Positions 30,606-45,231 of a stretch of 64,000 nt of DNA are shown piece after piece. Origin of the DNA: Myxococcales bacterium (GTDB taxonomy: Bacteria; Myxococcota_A; Polyangia; Haliangiales; Haliangiaceae). The translations under genes and the position numbers were made by a program. Position 1 is the first letter of the stretch; every line of letters begins with the position of its first letter. Under the pieces are notes generated by a model that saw nothing but the letters and a program-made list of their open reading frames with translations, was not told where the DNA came from and made no database searches. Location: positions 1 to 64,000 of the forward strand of contig JADJUF010000024.1 in NCBI GenBank assembly GCA_016717005.1. The letters run 5' to 3'.

Positions 30606-33600
30606 ATGGCCACGCCCGCCGATCAGGTCGATGCCGAGCTCGCCGCGGTCGGGGCGATCCTGGTCGAGGATCGGGTGCTGCGCCGGATCATCAAGCGGCA
30701 CCGCCACCTGCCGGGGATCGGGCTCCAGGTCCCGCACGCGTGGTCGTACGCGCTGCCCCGGGCCGAGCTGGCCGAGCTGATCGAGGCCGACGCGCTGCCG
30801 ATCGCGCTCGACCGCCTGCCCGACCACGTCGCGCTGATCTCGGGCGTGCGCACCGCGCTCGCGGCCGGGGCCAGCTCGGCCTGGCGGCAGGTGTGGCGGG
30901 CGGTCTTCCACGCCCGGGTGCACGAGACCCTCGAGCGGCGCGACCTCACGCCGGCCGAGGTCCGGCAGCGCATCAGCGCGATCGGGCAGACCGAGTTCGA
31001 CGAGGTGCGGCTGGTGCTGCGGCAGGAGGACCTGCTGCTGCCGCCGGCCGGCGACACCGACGCCTACGTCGAGTTCGTGGCGCTGTACCTCGAGCTGCGG
31101 CACTTCGCGCCGCGGACCCTCGACGAGACCTTCCCGGTGCTCGGCGGCGGCGCCCACATCGATCCGCTGATCGCCGCCGACGTCGACGCGGCCGCGCTGC
31201 TGGTCGCGTCGCGGCCGGCCCGGGCGCCGCGCGAGGCGATGCTCGAGGGCGGGGGCGCGGTCGCGTCGCCGCGCCGCACCGCCGAGCGGCGCGCCGTCAC
31301 GGTCCGGCTGGGCGAGCGCGCGATCCGCCGGTCGGCCGCGTCGGCCCGGGCCCAGGGCAACCACGTGCGGGCCGCGATCGGCGCGCTGCGCATCGGCGAG
31401 CGCGCCGCCGCCCGCGCCGACCTGGACCTGCTGGTGACGCGCCTGGCGCGGGCGCTCGGCGACGCGCCCGCCGCCGGCTGGACCGACACGCTCCTGGCCC
31501 TGGCCGAGACCGCGGCCACCGAGCGGGTGCTGCGCCACACCGCCAACACCCGGCTCTTGCTCGATCTCCAGGCCGCGTGCACCGACGGCGAGCGCGACGT
31601 CGAGGTGGTCGACGTCGGCAGCTGGCTCCGGTCGCGCGGGCGGCGCACGATCGTCCGGCGGCTGCCCGCGACCCGCGAGGTCCGGGTCGCGCGCCGGGTC
31701 CGGGCCGCGGCCCGGCAGCTGGTGCGCTGCGAGCTCGACACTGACGACGCGCGCGACGCCGTCGCCGATCTGGTCCACGCGCTGGTCGAGCGCGCCAACG
31801 CCCAGGTGCGGACCGTGCTGCGGCCGGTGATCGAGCGGACCCTGGCCGAGGTCGGCCTGGTGCCGCGGCACCTGCCGGGCCAGGTGGCCCAGAAGAAGCT
31901 CGTCGACGAGCTGCTCGATCGCGCGGTCGCGGTCGGGCGGCTGTCCCTGGGCGATCTGCGCGACGCGTTCGCGCACAACGACCTCAAGCTCCCCGATCTG
32001 ACGGTGCGCGCGCTGGTCACGCGCGATCAGCTGCTGCGCGCCGATCACCTGCTCGCGACCGAGCTCGACGGGGTCTACCGGCGCGGCGAGATCTACCTGC
32101 GGTTCCTGCAGAAGGTGTCGTCGGTGCTGTCGGGCACGGGGCTGGGGCGCCTGCTGTCGCTGTACGTGCTCTTGCCGGTGGTCGGCGCGTTCTTCGTCGT
32201 CGAGGGCGCGCACCACATGGCGGCGCCGGTGGCGAGGATGTTCCACGGCGAGCCGCCCGAGATCTCGACCCGCCCGGTGCTGATCGGCATGGCGGTGTTC
32301 GTGTTCCTGCTCCTGCACGCGGTCTGGTTCCGCCGGGCGGTGCTGGTCGGCCTGCGCGCGATCGGGCGCGTGCTCAAGGTCGTGTTCGTCGACACCGCCG
32401 CGCGGCTGTGGCGGATCGCGCTCGTGCGCCAGGCGCTGCGGTGGGTGATCCTGCCGGCGATCCCGGCCGCGCTCGTGGCGTGGCTGGTGCCCGGCGTGGC
32501 CCGGTGGCCGAGCGCGGCGGCGACGCTGGTCGTGACCGCCGCGTTCATCAACTCGGCCGCGGCCGAGGAGGTGGTCAGCGACTGGCTCTTGCGCTCGAGC
32601 CGGCAGCTGGCCCACCGGATCCTGCCGGGGCTCGTCAAGTACAGCCTCGAGTTCTTCGGCTGGCTGATCGAGCTGGTCGAGCGCGGCATCTACCGCGTCG
32701 ACGAGGCCCTGCGGTTCCGCCCGAACCAGTCGCGGCGGATGGCGATCATCAAGGGCGTGCTGGCGACGATCTGGTTCGCGATCGCGTACGTGCTGCGCAT
32801 CTACGTCAACCTGCTGATCGAGCCGACCGTGAACCCGGTCAAGCACTTCCCGGTCGTGACCGTCGCCGCCAAGCTGATCCTGCCGTTCTTGCCGCAGATG
32901 ACCACCGCGATCGCCGGGCCGATCGGCGCGGTGGTCGGCCCGACCCTGGGCGCGTCGTTCGCCGCGTTCACCGTGCTGGTCCTGCCCGGCATCGCGGGGT
33001 TCCTGGCCTGGGAGCTCAACAGCAACTGGAAGCTCTACCAGGCCAACCGCCCGGCGGTGCTCGAGCCCGAGAAGATCGGCAGCCACGGCGAGACCATGGG
33101 CGCGCTGCTGCGGCCGGGCTTCCACTCGGGCACGCTGCCCAAGCTGTTCGCGCGGCTGCGGCGCGCGACCTGGAAGGGCGACGCCCGGGCGGTGGCCAAG
33201 GCCCGCGAGGGCGTCCACCACGCCGAGGAGGCCGTCCGCCACTTCGTCGATCGGCAGCTGGTCGCGCTGCTCAACCAGGACCTGATCTTCCGCGCCACCG
33301 ACGTCGCGGTGCCCCACGTCGAGGTCGGCTCGAACCGCCTGCGGATCGAGCTGGCGTGCCCGAGCGTCGGCCCGGGCCGGGCGACGATCGCGATCGAGGA
33401 GCAGTCGGGCTGGCTGGTCGCGAGCGTGCCGCAGCGCGGCTGGCTGGCGGCGCTCGACGGCGACCAGCGGCGCGTCGTCGAGATCGCGCTGGCGGGGTTC
33501 TACAAGCTGTCGGGCATCGACCTCGTGCGCGAGCAGCTCGAGGCGGTGCTCGCCGACGGCGGCCTGCCCGGCGTCGCCTACGATCTCGCCGACGATCGCC

Positions 33601-33842
33601 TGGTGGTGTGGCCGGGCGCGAAGTTCGAGGTCGAGCTGGTCTACGACCTGACCGCGCCGGGCCAGCCGGCCGCGGTCTACGGCCCGACCTGGAGCCACGA
33701 CGCGCCGAAGCTCGGCGGCCACCACGCGCTGTTCGGCCGCGAGCCGATCGCGACCGAGGCCTGGGCCACCACCTGGGAGCGGCTCGCGCTCGGCATGCAG
33801 CCGGCCCCGCTCAACGCCGGGCCGCCGCTGCTCGGCCGCTGA
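30606..33842 (+). CDS. Large multi-pass membrane protein of unknown function
   Basis: A 1078-residue protein. Residues 1-490 are soluble and mostly helical, Arg/Ala/Leu-rich. Several transmembrane helices follow between about 505 and 800, including LLSLYVLLPVVGAFFVV, VLIGMAVFVFLLLHAVWF, WVILPAIPAALVAWLV, ATIWFAIAYVLRIYVNLL and AFTVLVLPGIAGFLAWEL. The C-terminal 250 residues are soluble again. I know no characterised homologue. There are no catalytic motifs, Walker boxes or Cys clusters. The ATG follows GAGCTGCCC 3 nt upstream, a poor ribosome site. It appears to stand alone. Antisense frames across it are shadows. Confidence 0.8.
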   Translation: MATPADQVDAELAAVGAILVEDRVLRRIIKRHRHLPGIGLQVPHAWSYALPRAELAELIEADALPIALDRLPDHVALISGVRTALAAGASSAWRQVWRAVFHARVHETLERRDLTPAEVRQRISAIGQTEFDEVRLVLRQEDLLLPPAGDTDAYVEFVALYLELRHFAPRTLDETFPVLGGGAHIDPLIAADVDAAALLVASRPARAPREAMLEGGGAVASPRRTAERRAVTVRLGERAIRRSAASARAQGNHVRAAIGALRIGERAAARADLDLLVTRLARALGDAPAAGWTDTLLALAETAATERVLRHTANTRLLLDLQAACTDGERDVEVVDVGSWLRSRGRRTIVRRLPATREVRVARRVRAAARQLVRCELDTDDARDAVADLVHALVERANAQVRTVLRPVIERTLAEVGLVPRHLPGQVAQKKLVDELLDRAVAVGRLSLGDLRDAFAHNDLKLPDLTVRALVTRDQLLRADHLLATELDGVYRRGEIYLRFLQKVSSVLSGTGLGRLLSLYVLLPVVGAFFVVEGAHHMAAPVARMFHGEPPEISTRPVLIGMAVFVFLLLHAVWFRRAVLVGLRAIGRVLKVVFVDTAARLWRIALVRQALRWVILPAIPAALVAWLVPGVARWPSAAATLVVTAAFINSAAAEEVVSDWLLRSSRQLAHRILPGLVKYSLEFFGWLIELVERGIYRVDEALRFRPNQSRRMAIIKGVLATIWFAIAYVLRIYVNLLIEPTVNPVKHFPVVTVAAKLILPFLPQMTTAIAGPIGAVVGPTLGASFAAFTVLVLPGIAGFLAWELNSNWKLYQANRPAVLEPEKIGSHGETMGALLRPGFHSGTLPKLFARLRRATWKGDARAVAKAREGVHHAEEAVRHFVDRQLVALLNQDLIFRATDVAVPHVEVGSNRLRIELACPSVGPGRATIAIEEQSGWLVASVPQRGWLAALDGDQRRVVEIALAGFYKLSGIDLVREQLEAVLADGGLPGVAYDLADDRLVVWPGAKFEVELVYDLTAPGQPAAVYGPTWSHDAPKLGGHHALFGREPIATEAWATTWERLALGMQPAPLNAGPPLLGR

Positions 33843-33883
33843 CCGCGCGCTCGACGCCGGGCCGCTGCTCGGCCGCTGACCGC
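33810..33883. repeat. Duplicated 3' end of the 1078-aa membrane protein gene
   Basis: The last codons and stop of the gene (from 33810, ending GCTGACCGC at 33846) recur from 33850 to 33883 with a 3-base deletion and one substitution, including a second TGA. Confidence 0.8.
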
Positions 33884-33884
33884 A

Positions 33885-34073
33885 CTACTCGCAGGTCTCG
33901 GTCAGCTCGTTGCACTGCAACGACAGCAGCACGATCATCCCGATCACCGCCAGCACCGCGATCGCGCCCGAAGCGACCTGGCGGTTGCTGTGCTGCCGGT
34001 GGGCGCAGCCGGCGCCGGCCAGCGCCAGGGCCAGGGCCACGGCGCGGCGCGGGGCGCAAGGCGCGGGCGACAT
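33885..34073 (-). CDS. Small lipoprotein with one transmembrane helix
   Basis: A 62-residue product. The N-terminal signal peptide ends in the lipobox A-G-A-G-C (ALALALAGAGC). A short polar stretch follows (AHRQHSNRQVASG), then a second hydrophobic helix (AIAVLAVIGMIVLLSL) and a C-terminal NELTETCE. Small proteins with this plan are common in myxobacteria and have no known function. Support is the compositional match to lipoproteins and the empty space around it. There is no -10 box or clear ribosome site. Confidence 0.6.
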   Translation of the reverse strand: MSPAPCAPRRAVALALALAGAGCAHRQHSNRQVASGAIAVLAVIGMIVLLSLQCNELTETCE

Positions 34074-34150
34074 GCGGCGATTGTTGCCGTCGCGGCCCGG
34101 CGGAGCAAGCGTGCGGCGTCGGGTCGCGGCCGGGGCCGGGCCAGGTGCGG

Positions 34151-34156
34151 TACGCT
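34151..34156 (+). promoter_or_regulatory. -10 element of the 217-aa lipoprotein gene
   Basis: TACGCT followed by 7 nt and then the ATG at 34164. Confidence 0.45.
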
Positions 34157-34163
34157 CGCGGCG

Positions 34164-34817
34164 ATGTCGCGCCCGATCCTCGCGCTCGTCGCGCTCGCCG
34201 CCGCGTGTCGGTCAGCGCCGGCGCCGGCGCCCATCACGGCCTCGGAGGGACCACCCATGCAGCCACCCGCCGCGCCCGCGTGTCTCGAGCAGCTCGCGGT
34301 CGAGCACAGCGCCTCGGTGCTGTCGGAGCAGCGCCGCGTCGGTCCGCGCGCCGACGACTTCCAGACCGCGTTCGCCGCCGCGTACCTCGACCCCGACGTG
34401 CAGGTGCCGGTCGAGGCCGTGCGGGCCTACCAGATCGGCGCGACGCCGCTCCTGTGGTGGAACGTCGGGCGCACCGCCGCGGTCGTCAACGCCGCGGTGC
34501 TGTCGGACCTGGCCGTGGTCGACGCCACCCGGCTCGACGCCGGCGTCGACGCGCCGGTCGGCGGCTTGACCGAGCTGGGCCTGGGCAAGATCGGCGGCCG
34601 CGCGCTGGTGAAGTTCTTGCTGCACGCGCGGGTGATCGCGACCTACGTGCACATCGGCGCCGAGCTGTGCCTGACCGACGAGCACGACGGGCCCGACGGC
34701 TACCGCGTCCGGGTCACCGGCCACCACACGTACTTCACCAGCTCGAAGCACGTGGTGCCGCTGGCGTTCTCGGTGACGGTCGATCCGGCCGGGCAGATCG
34801 CCGTCCACGGCGGCTGA
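34164..34817 (+). CDS. Lipoprotein of unknown function
   Basis: A 217-residue predicted lipoprotein. The signal peptide MSRPILALVALAAAC has lipobox L-A-A-A-C, followed by a Pro/Ala-rich tether (APAPAPITASEGPPMQPP). A folded domain from about 50 to 217 has strands such as VIATYVHIGAELCLTD and YRVRVTGHHTYFT and resembles no family I can name. The ATG gives a proper signal peptide and has a -10 box 7 nt upstream. The 250 bases after it hold nothing recognisable before the prkA promoter. Confidence 0.72.
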   Translation: MSRPILALVALAAACRSAPAPAPITASEGPPMQPPAAPACLEQLAVEHSASVLSEQRRVGPRADDFQTAFAAAYLDPDVQVPVEAVRAYQIGATPLLWWNVGRTAAVVNAAVLSDLAVVDATRLDAGVDAPVGGLTELGLGKIGGRALVKFLLHARVIATYVHIGAELCLTDEHDGPDGYRVRVTGHHTYFTSSKHVVPLAFSVTVDPAGQIAVHGG

Positions 34818-35057
34818 GCGCGGACGGGCGGACGCGGCGGTGGCGACGCGGGTGCCGGGGGCGGCGTCGCGGGCGCGGCGGGGCCCGCGGTCGGCGCCGA
34901 CGCGGGCCGGGGGGGCGCTGGCGGACCTGCAGCCCGCGACCCGCGCGCACGTCAAGGCGATCGCGGTGTCCATCGACGGCGACGATCGGTCGCGGGGGCG
35001 TGAGGCACAGCCTGGGCGGAGCCGGCGCCGGCGGGGCGACGCTGGCGAGGGTCGTGG

Positions 35058-35063
35058 TAGCCT
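35058..35063 (+). promoter_or_regulatory. -10 element of the prkA operon (leaderless type)
   Basis: TAGCCT followed by 6 nt and then the prkA ATG. No sigma-54 type -24/-12 pair is seen in the 250 bases upstream. Confidence 0.45.
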
Positions 35064-35069
35064 TGTCCC

Positions 35070-37112
<2,043 letters not shown>

Positions 37113-37122
37113 GCCCGGGCCG

Positions 37123-37338
37123 ATGGATCCACGCGGTAAGGCCCCGGTCGCGATCGAGCTCAACCCCACGCTGGCGGAGCTCCTGGCCCGGCTGTGCGCG
37201 GAGCAGGGCACCGACGACTACCTGGGCGTCCTGTCGCGCGCGCTCGGGCTCTACGACCTGGCCCAGCGCACCCGCCGCGGCGGCGGCTCGCTGTGCTTCG
37301 TCAACGAGCGCGGCGAGGCCGCCGAGGTCGTGTTTTGA
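37123..37338 (+). CDS. Small protein between prkA and yeaH
   Basis: A 71-residue product lying 10 nt after prkA and 25 nt before yeaH, so certainly in the same transcript. The N-terminal half is helical (NPTLAELLARLCAEQG then YLGVLSRALGLYDLAQ), followed by a short hairpin (GGSLCFVNERGEAAEVVF). The order of elements recalls ribbon-helix-helix or antitoxin-sized proteins, but I cannot assign it. This gene is not part of the E. coli yeaGH pair and may be a lineage-specific partner of the kinase. Confidence 0.75.
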   Translation: MDPRGKAPVAIELNPTLAELLARLCAEQGTDDYLGVLSRALGLYDLAQRTRRGGGSLCFVNERGEAAEVVF

Positions 37339-37363
37339 AGGCGCCGCTCGGCCGGAGGTTCGC

Positions 37364-38476
<1,113 letters not shown>

Positions 38477-38477
38477 C

Positions 38478-39974
<1,497 letters not shown>

Positions 39975-39983
39975 GCGGACGCG

Positions 39984-40843
<860 letters not shown>

Positions 40844-40847
<4 letters not shown>

Positions 40848-41869
40848 CCCGGCGCGGGCGCGCGCTGGCGCTGGCGGCGCTGGCGATCGGCGCGTGCGGG
40901 CGCGACGCCAAGCGCGAGGTCGCGCCCGAGGCGGTCGTGACCGGGCCGCGGCCGGTGCCGCCGGGCACGCCGGGGCCGAGCCAGGGTGCGCCTGCGGTCG
41001 CCGCCGACGCGGTCGCGCCGGCGTGCGGCCTGCCGGCCTTGGCCTGGCGTCATCCGGCGGTGCCGCGGGTCGTGGCCATCGGCGACGTCCACGGCGATCT
41101 CGCGGCGATCGCCGCGGTGCTCGAGGCCGCGGGCGTGGTCGACCGCGCCGGCGCGTGGATCGGCGGCGCGACCTGGGTCGTGCAGACCGGCGACGTGCTC
41201 GATCGCGGCGACGACGAGCAGGCCATCCTCGACTGGTTCGAGCGGCTCGAGGTCGGGGCCGCGGCCGCGGGCGGTCGGTTCGTGTGGCTGCTCGGGAACC
41301 ACGAGCTCATGAACGCCGCGGGCGATCTCCGGTACGTGACGCCCGGCGGCTTCCGCGACTTCGAGGACGTGCCCGACCTGCCGCTGGCGCGCTTCGCCGA
41401 CGTGCCGACGCAGGCGCGGGCCCGGGTCGCGGCGCTGGCGCCGGGCGGGCCGTACGCCAAGATCATGGCCGGCCAGGGCCTGGCGGTCGTGGTCGGCGAC
41501 ACGGTGTTCGTCCACGGCGGCATCCGGCCCGGCAAGGCCGCGGGCATCCCGGCCGACACCAGCGGCGCGCGCTGCTGGCTGGCGGGCGACGGCGCGCCGC
41601 CGCGGGCGCTGACCGATGACGAGGGCCCGCTGTGGGATCGATCGTACGCCCAGGGCACGCCCGACTGCGCCGCGCTCGACCAGGCCCTGGCCGAGCTGGG
41701 CGTCGCCCGCATGGTGGTCGGGCACACCGTGCAGCCGAGCGGCATCTCGAGCGCGTGCGACGACAAGGTCTGGCGCATCGACGTCGGCCTCGCCAAGCTC
41801 TACGGCGGTCCGCACCAGGCGCTCGAGCTGACCCGCGCGGGCGCCAAGATCATCACCGCGCCGCCCTGA
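40844..41869 (+). CDS. Calcineurin-like metallophosphatase, predicted lipoprotein
   Basis: A 341-residue protein. The signal peptide LALAALAIGAC ends in a lipobox, giving an exported, lipid-anchored enzyme. The metallophosphatase motifs are complete: GDVHGD, GDVLDRGDD, GNHELMN, VHGGI and VGHTVQPSG. The last resembles the Shewanella-like phosphatase group (Shelphs). The GTG start overlaps the PP2C stop (GTGA). An exported phosphatase translationally coupled to a cytosolic PP2C is unusual. The substrate is unknown. Confidence 0.85.
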
Positions 41870-41953
41870 TTCGCGCCGAGCCGCAAGCCTTGCGCGCCTG
41901 GGTTCTTCCCGACGGCCCCTTGCGCCGGCACGGATCGTGAAGACCCTCTGACC

Positions 41954-43474
41954 GTGCGCAGGTGCCTCGCCCTGGTGATCGCGGCGACGTTGCTGCCGAG
42001 CGCGGCGCGCGTCGCGAGCGCCCAGGCGCCGCTGTGGCTCGACGAGGGACACCCGGCGCCGCAGGTCGGCGCGACCGATGACGAGATCGACCGGCCGCTC
42101 CCGACCTCGTGGCGCTGGCCACGGTTCCTGGCCGAGGAGTTCGCGGTGCTGGCGGTGCCGGCGACCTACTACTTCGCGACGACCAACCTGCAGCGCGAGG
42201 ACTTCGAGCTGGCGTGGGACTGGCCGAGCTGGAAGACCAAGCTGACCTCGTTCGACGCGGTCTCGCTCGACACCGGCAACTGGACCTCGAACACGTTCCG
42301 CCACCCGTTGCACGGCGCGCTGGCGTACCAGATGGCCCGGGCCAACGGCTTCACCCCGATCGGCTCGACCGTGGCCGACGTCGCGGTGACGATCATCTGG
42401 GAGTACCTGGTCGAGTACCAGGAGCAGGTCTCGCTCAACGACGTGGTGACCAACACCGCGGCTGGCTTCCTGATCGGCGAGCCGATGTTCCAGATCGGCT
42501 TCATCGGCGAGGACGACGGCGACGACTCGGCGTGGCTCGCGGTCGGCGCGCTGGCGTCGCCGGTGCACCGGCTCCACGTCGGCACCGGCGTCCGGTCGTG
42601 GCGGCAGCGGCGCAACTCGTGGCGACGCCTGGAGTTCGAGCTGGCGGGCGGCGCGTTCGCGCCTGGGGACGGCGTGCGGCGGGAGGCTCGGCTGGGCGTC
42701 GAGGTCGACCGGCTCCGAGCCCCACACCACACCACGCCCGGCACCGGCACGACCCGCATCCGCGCCGCCGGCTGGTCGTCGGCGGCAGCGTCGGTGCGGG
42801 TCGGCGCCGACGGGCTGACCAACACCCGCTTCGACACGCTCACCGACTACGTCGGCTGGCTCACGCGGACGATCGACGCCGAGGGCCGAGGCACCAGCTG
42901 GTCGATCCAGGTCGCGGGCGGGTTCCACTACGACACCCGCCAGCTCGACGGCGGCGAGTGGGATCGCCAGGCGGTGTTCCATCTGGTGGGCCCGCGCTTC
43001 ACGGCCGGGCGCTGGGCCGGGCCCCAGCGCTACCTGGCGCTCGAGCTGGCCGGCTACTACGACGTCGGCGCGATCCAGGCGTACGGGTTCGGGCCGACGC
43101 TGCCGTTCGCGCCGTTGCCGCAGACCGCGGTGCTGCGCACGCGCGGCTACTACTACGGGTCCGGGGCGTCGGTCACCGCGCGCCTGCGCATGGCGGTGCC
43201 GCCGTGGTCGCTCGACCTCGACGGGATCGCCGGGCAGCTGTGGTCGATCGACGGCTACGATCGCTTCGAGCTCGACGGCGGCCCCGACGATCCGCACGGC
43301 GTCACCGACACCCGGGCGCGGGGCCGGCTGACGCTCGGGCGGGCGTTCACGGTCGCGCCGTGGGCCCGGCTGACGCTGGCGCTCGAGGCGTCGCTGCGGC
43401 GGGGCACGTGGCAGGAGTACGATCGCCGCCAGCGCGACCTCGGCCTCGAGGTCGGCCTCGCGATCGAGCGCTGA
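41954..43474 (+). CDS. DUF3943 family outer-membrane protein
   Basis: A 506-residue exported protein. The signal peptide MRRCLALVIAATLLPSAARV is cut near ASA-QA. The DUF3943 block is visible at about 100-185: NTFRHPLHGALAYQMARAN, IIWEYLVEYQEQVSLNDVV and NTAAGFLIGEP. The second half is rich in amphipathic strands as in a barrel. The family is found in Bacteroidetes and Proteobacteria and has no known function. The GTG start gives a good signal peptide. A short gap to the metallophosphatase (84 nt) contains a small GC stem but no clear terminator. Confidence 0.82.
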   Translation: MRRCLALVIAATLLPSAARVASAQAPLWLDEGHPAPQVGATDDEIDRPLPTSWRWPRFLAEEFAVLAVPATYYFATTNLQREDFELAWDWPSWKTKLTSFDAVSLDTGNWTSNTFRHPLHGALAYQMARANGFTPIGSTVADVAVTIIWEYLVEYQEQVSLNDVVTNTAAGFLIGEPMFQIGFIGEDDGDDSAWLAVGALASPVHRLHVGTGVRSWRQRRNSWRRLEFELAGGAFAPGDGVRREARLGVEVDRLRAPHHTTPGTGTTRIRAAGWSSAAASVRVGADGLTNTRFDTLTDYVGWLTRTIDAEGRGTSWSIQVAGGFHYDTRQLDGGEWDRQAVFHLVGPRFTAGRWAGPQRYLALELAGYYDVGAIQAYGFGPTLPFAPLPQTAVLRTRGYYYGSGASVTARLRMAVPPWSLDLDGIAGQLWSIDGYDRFELDGGPDDPHGVTDTRARGRLTLGRAFTVAPWARLTLALEASLRRGTWQEYDRRQRDLGLEVGLAIER

Positions 43475-43571
43475 TCGCGCTGGCGGGGGCGGGCCAGGAC
43501 GCTCCGGCTGGGGCGATCCCCGCCGCGGGGCGAGGGCGCGTGGTCGAGGCGCGGCGGCGCCGGCGACCGGG

Positions 43572-44506
43572 TCACGGCAGCGTCACGTCGAGCCACACCG
43601 GCCAGTGATCCGAGCCGGCGACGCTGCGCTCGACGTGGGCCGGGCTGACGACGAGGCCGCGGGTGTAGATCGCGTCGAGCCGCGACTCGACGCCGTACTT
43701 GCGCTCGGTCGGCCCGACGTCGGCCGCCGGCGCGTCGAAGCCGAGGCTGGCCATGTAGTCGTCGAGGATCGGCGCCTGGTCGGTGTCGACGGTCTGCGCG
43801 GTCGGCACCAGCGGCACCGTGCCGTCCTGCCACAGGTACGGGTTGGTGTTGACGTCGCCGGCCACGAGCACGGTCGGCGGCAGATCGATCACCGCGGGGC
43901 GCAGGTGCAGGATGCGGTCGGTGATGTTCAGGCGGGTCTCGAGGTGGACGTCGACCACCGGCAGCGTGACGTCACCGAGCTGGATGTCGGCCCGCAGCGC
44001 GATGCGCTGCTGGCCGTGCTCGATCATCGGCAGCCACATCGCCGCTGGCGCGGTGATCGGATAGCGCGACAGGATCGCGAGGCCGTGGGTGCCGTCGGCC
44101 TTGGGCCGGCCCGGGACGTAGAGCCAGCGCAGCCCGAGCTGCTCGCCCAGCCGCTGGCGCGCGCCGCCGGCTCGGTCGGGTAGTCCTCCTCCTCCTGGAT
44201 GAGGTAGATGTCGGCGCTCGCGATCGCCGGGTTGCCGCGGATCGCGGCGGCGAGGTTTTCGGGGTCGCCGCCCATCTCGACGTTGAAGGTGACGACCCGC
44301 ACGGTCATCGGTCGCGACACCGGGATCATCGCGTCGACCGGCGCGCCGACCTTGGGGGCGAGGCGCCCGGTGATCGTCTCGACCTCGACCCACTCGGCCG
44401 ACGGGCCGACCTCGAGGCCGCACCCGCACGCGAGCGCGAGGGCGAGCGCGAGCGCGAGCAGGACGGTCAGGTGAGCGCACCCGCGCAGGCGTGCGGTCGC
44501 GCTCAC
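43572..44506 (-). pseudogene. Endonuclease/exonuclease/phosphatase family lipoprotein, frameshifted
   Basis: An EEP-fold protein in two frames. The N-terminal frame starts with GTG at 44506 (signal peptide with lipobox LALAC, then VRVVTFNVEMGGDPENL and DIYLIQEEEDYP). The C-terminal frame resumes with QRLGEQLGLRWLYVPG and runs through GTHGLAILSRYP, DVHLETRLN, VAGDVNTNP and SDHWPVW to the stop at 43572. All catalytic motifs (N, E, D/H, D-x-N, SDH) are kept. The break lies in GCGCGCGC at 44157-44164, where one base is missing. The start overlaps the preceding stop (GTGA), so it was translationally coupled. Confidence 0.8.
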
Positions 44507-45096
44507 AGGGTCCACCCGAGCGCGACGCCGAACCACGGCGCGACGCCGCCGCGGCCGGCCTCGACCATGCCGAACACGCGCACGAGCACGCCGTGGCGGT
44601 ACTCGTAGCCGCTCGCGAGCTGACCGCCGATGCCGTTCGAGCTGGTGCCGCTCCACTCCGGCACCGGCGACGGCGTCACCAGGCGGGCCAGGTGCGGGCC
44701 GGCCTCGACGAACCAGCGGTGGCGCGCGCCGCCGCCGACCGGGTACAGCGTGACGAACGGGCTGAGCGAGTAGAGGCGCTGGCCGTCGACGAGGTTGAAC
44801 GACGCGACCGCGCCGACGCCCCAGCGGCGATCGAGCTGGTAGCCGTAGCCGAGCCCGCCGAGGCCGCCGCGGCCCATGCCCTCGAGGTAGATGGCGTGGC
44901 GTCGCGTCGGCGGCGCGGGCGCGTCGGTGCCGTCGTCGGCGCCGCCGTCATCGGCCGAGGCCGCGGGCCGCGCGGCGCTGTCGGTGAGCGCGGGCGTGGT
45001 GGTCGCGACGCGCGTGATCGGATCGGCCGCGGCGCTCGCGCTCAGCAGGGCGACGGCCGCCAGCGTGGCGGGGCCCGCCAAGGTGTACTTCTTCAC
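44503..45096 (-). CDS. Outer-membrane beta-barrel-like protein
   Basis: A 197-residue exported protein. The signal peptide MKKYTLAGPATLAAVALLSA ends near SAAA-DP. A short acidic disordered stretch is followed by strands such as AIYLEGMGRGGLGGLGYGYQ, LYSLSPFVTLYPVG and VLVRVFGMVEA. It ends APWFGVALGWTL, with the C-terminal hydrophobic residue typical of outer-membrane insertion. The start is GTG, 6 nt after a TATTCT box. It overlaps and is coupled to the EEP-family gene. Confidence 0.78.
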   Translation of the reverse strand: MKKYTLAGPATLAAVALLSASAAADPITRVATTTPALTDSAARPAASADDGGADDGTDAPAPPTRRHAIYLEGMGRGGLGGLGYGYQLDRRWGVGAVASFNLVDGQRLYSLSPFVTLYPVGGGARHRWFVEAGPHLARLVTPSPVPEWSGTSSNGIGGQLASGYEYRHGVLVRVFGMVEAGRGGVAPWFGVALGWTL

Positions 45097-45102
45097 CGAC
45101 CT

Positions 45103-45108
45103 AGAATA
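45103..45108 (-). promoter_or_regulatory. -10 element of the 197-aa gene (leaderless type)
   Basis: TATTCT on the minus strand followed by 6 nt and then GTG. An inverted repeat GTCAA-N10-TTGAC overlaps the region just upstream and could be an operator. A (CG)n run follows at about 45143-45160. Confidence 0.5.
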
Positions 45109-45231
45109 GTCAACGCACCACGATTGACCATCTGAAAAAATTGCGCGCGCGCGCGCGCGTCGGTGGCCGCGGCGATCGTCGACGGTGATGAGCCGCGCCG
45201 GCCGCCGACCGAGCTGCGTCGGCGCGCGGGC

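Noticed and set aside
30177..33725. Long minus-strand reading frame opposite the 1078-aa gene and the mltG end
   Set aside because: Shadow frame of Arg/Gln/Val-rich composition. The plus-strand frame has membrane helices and proper coding bias.
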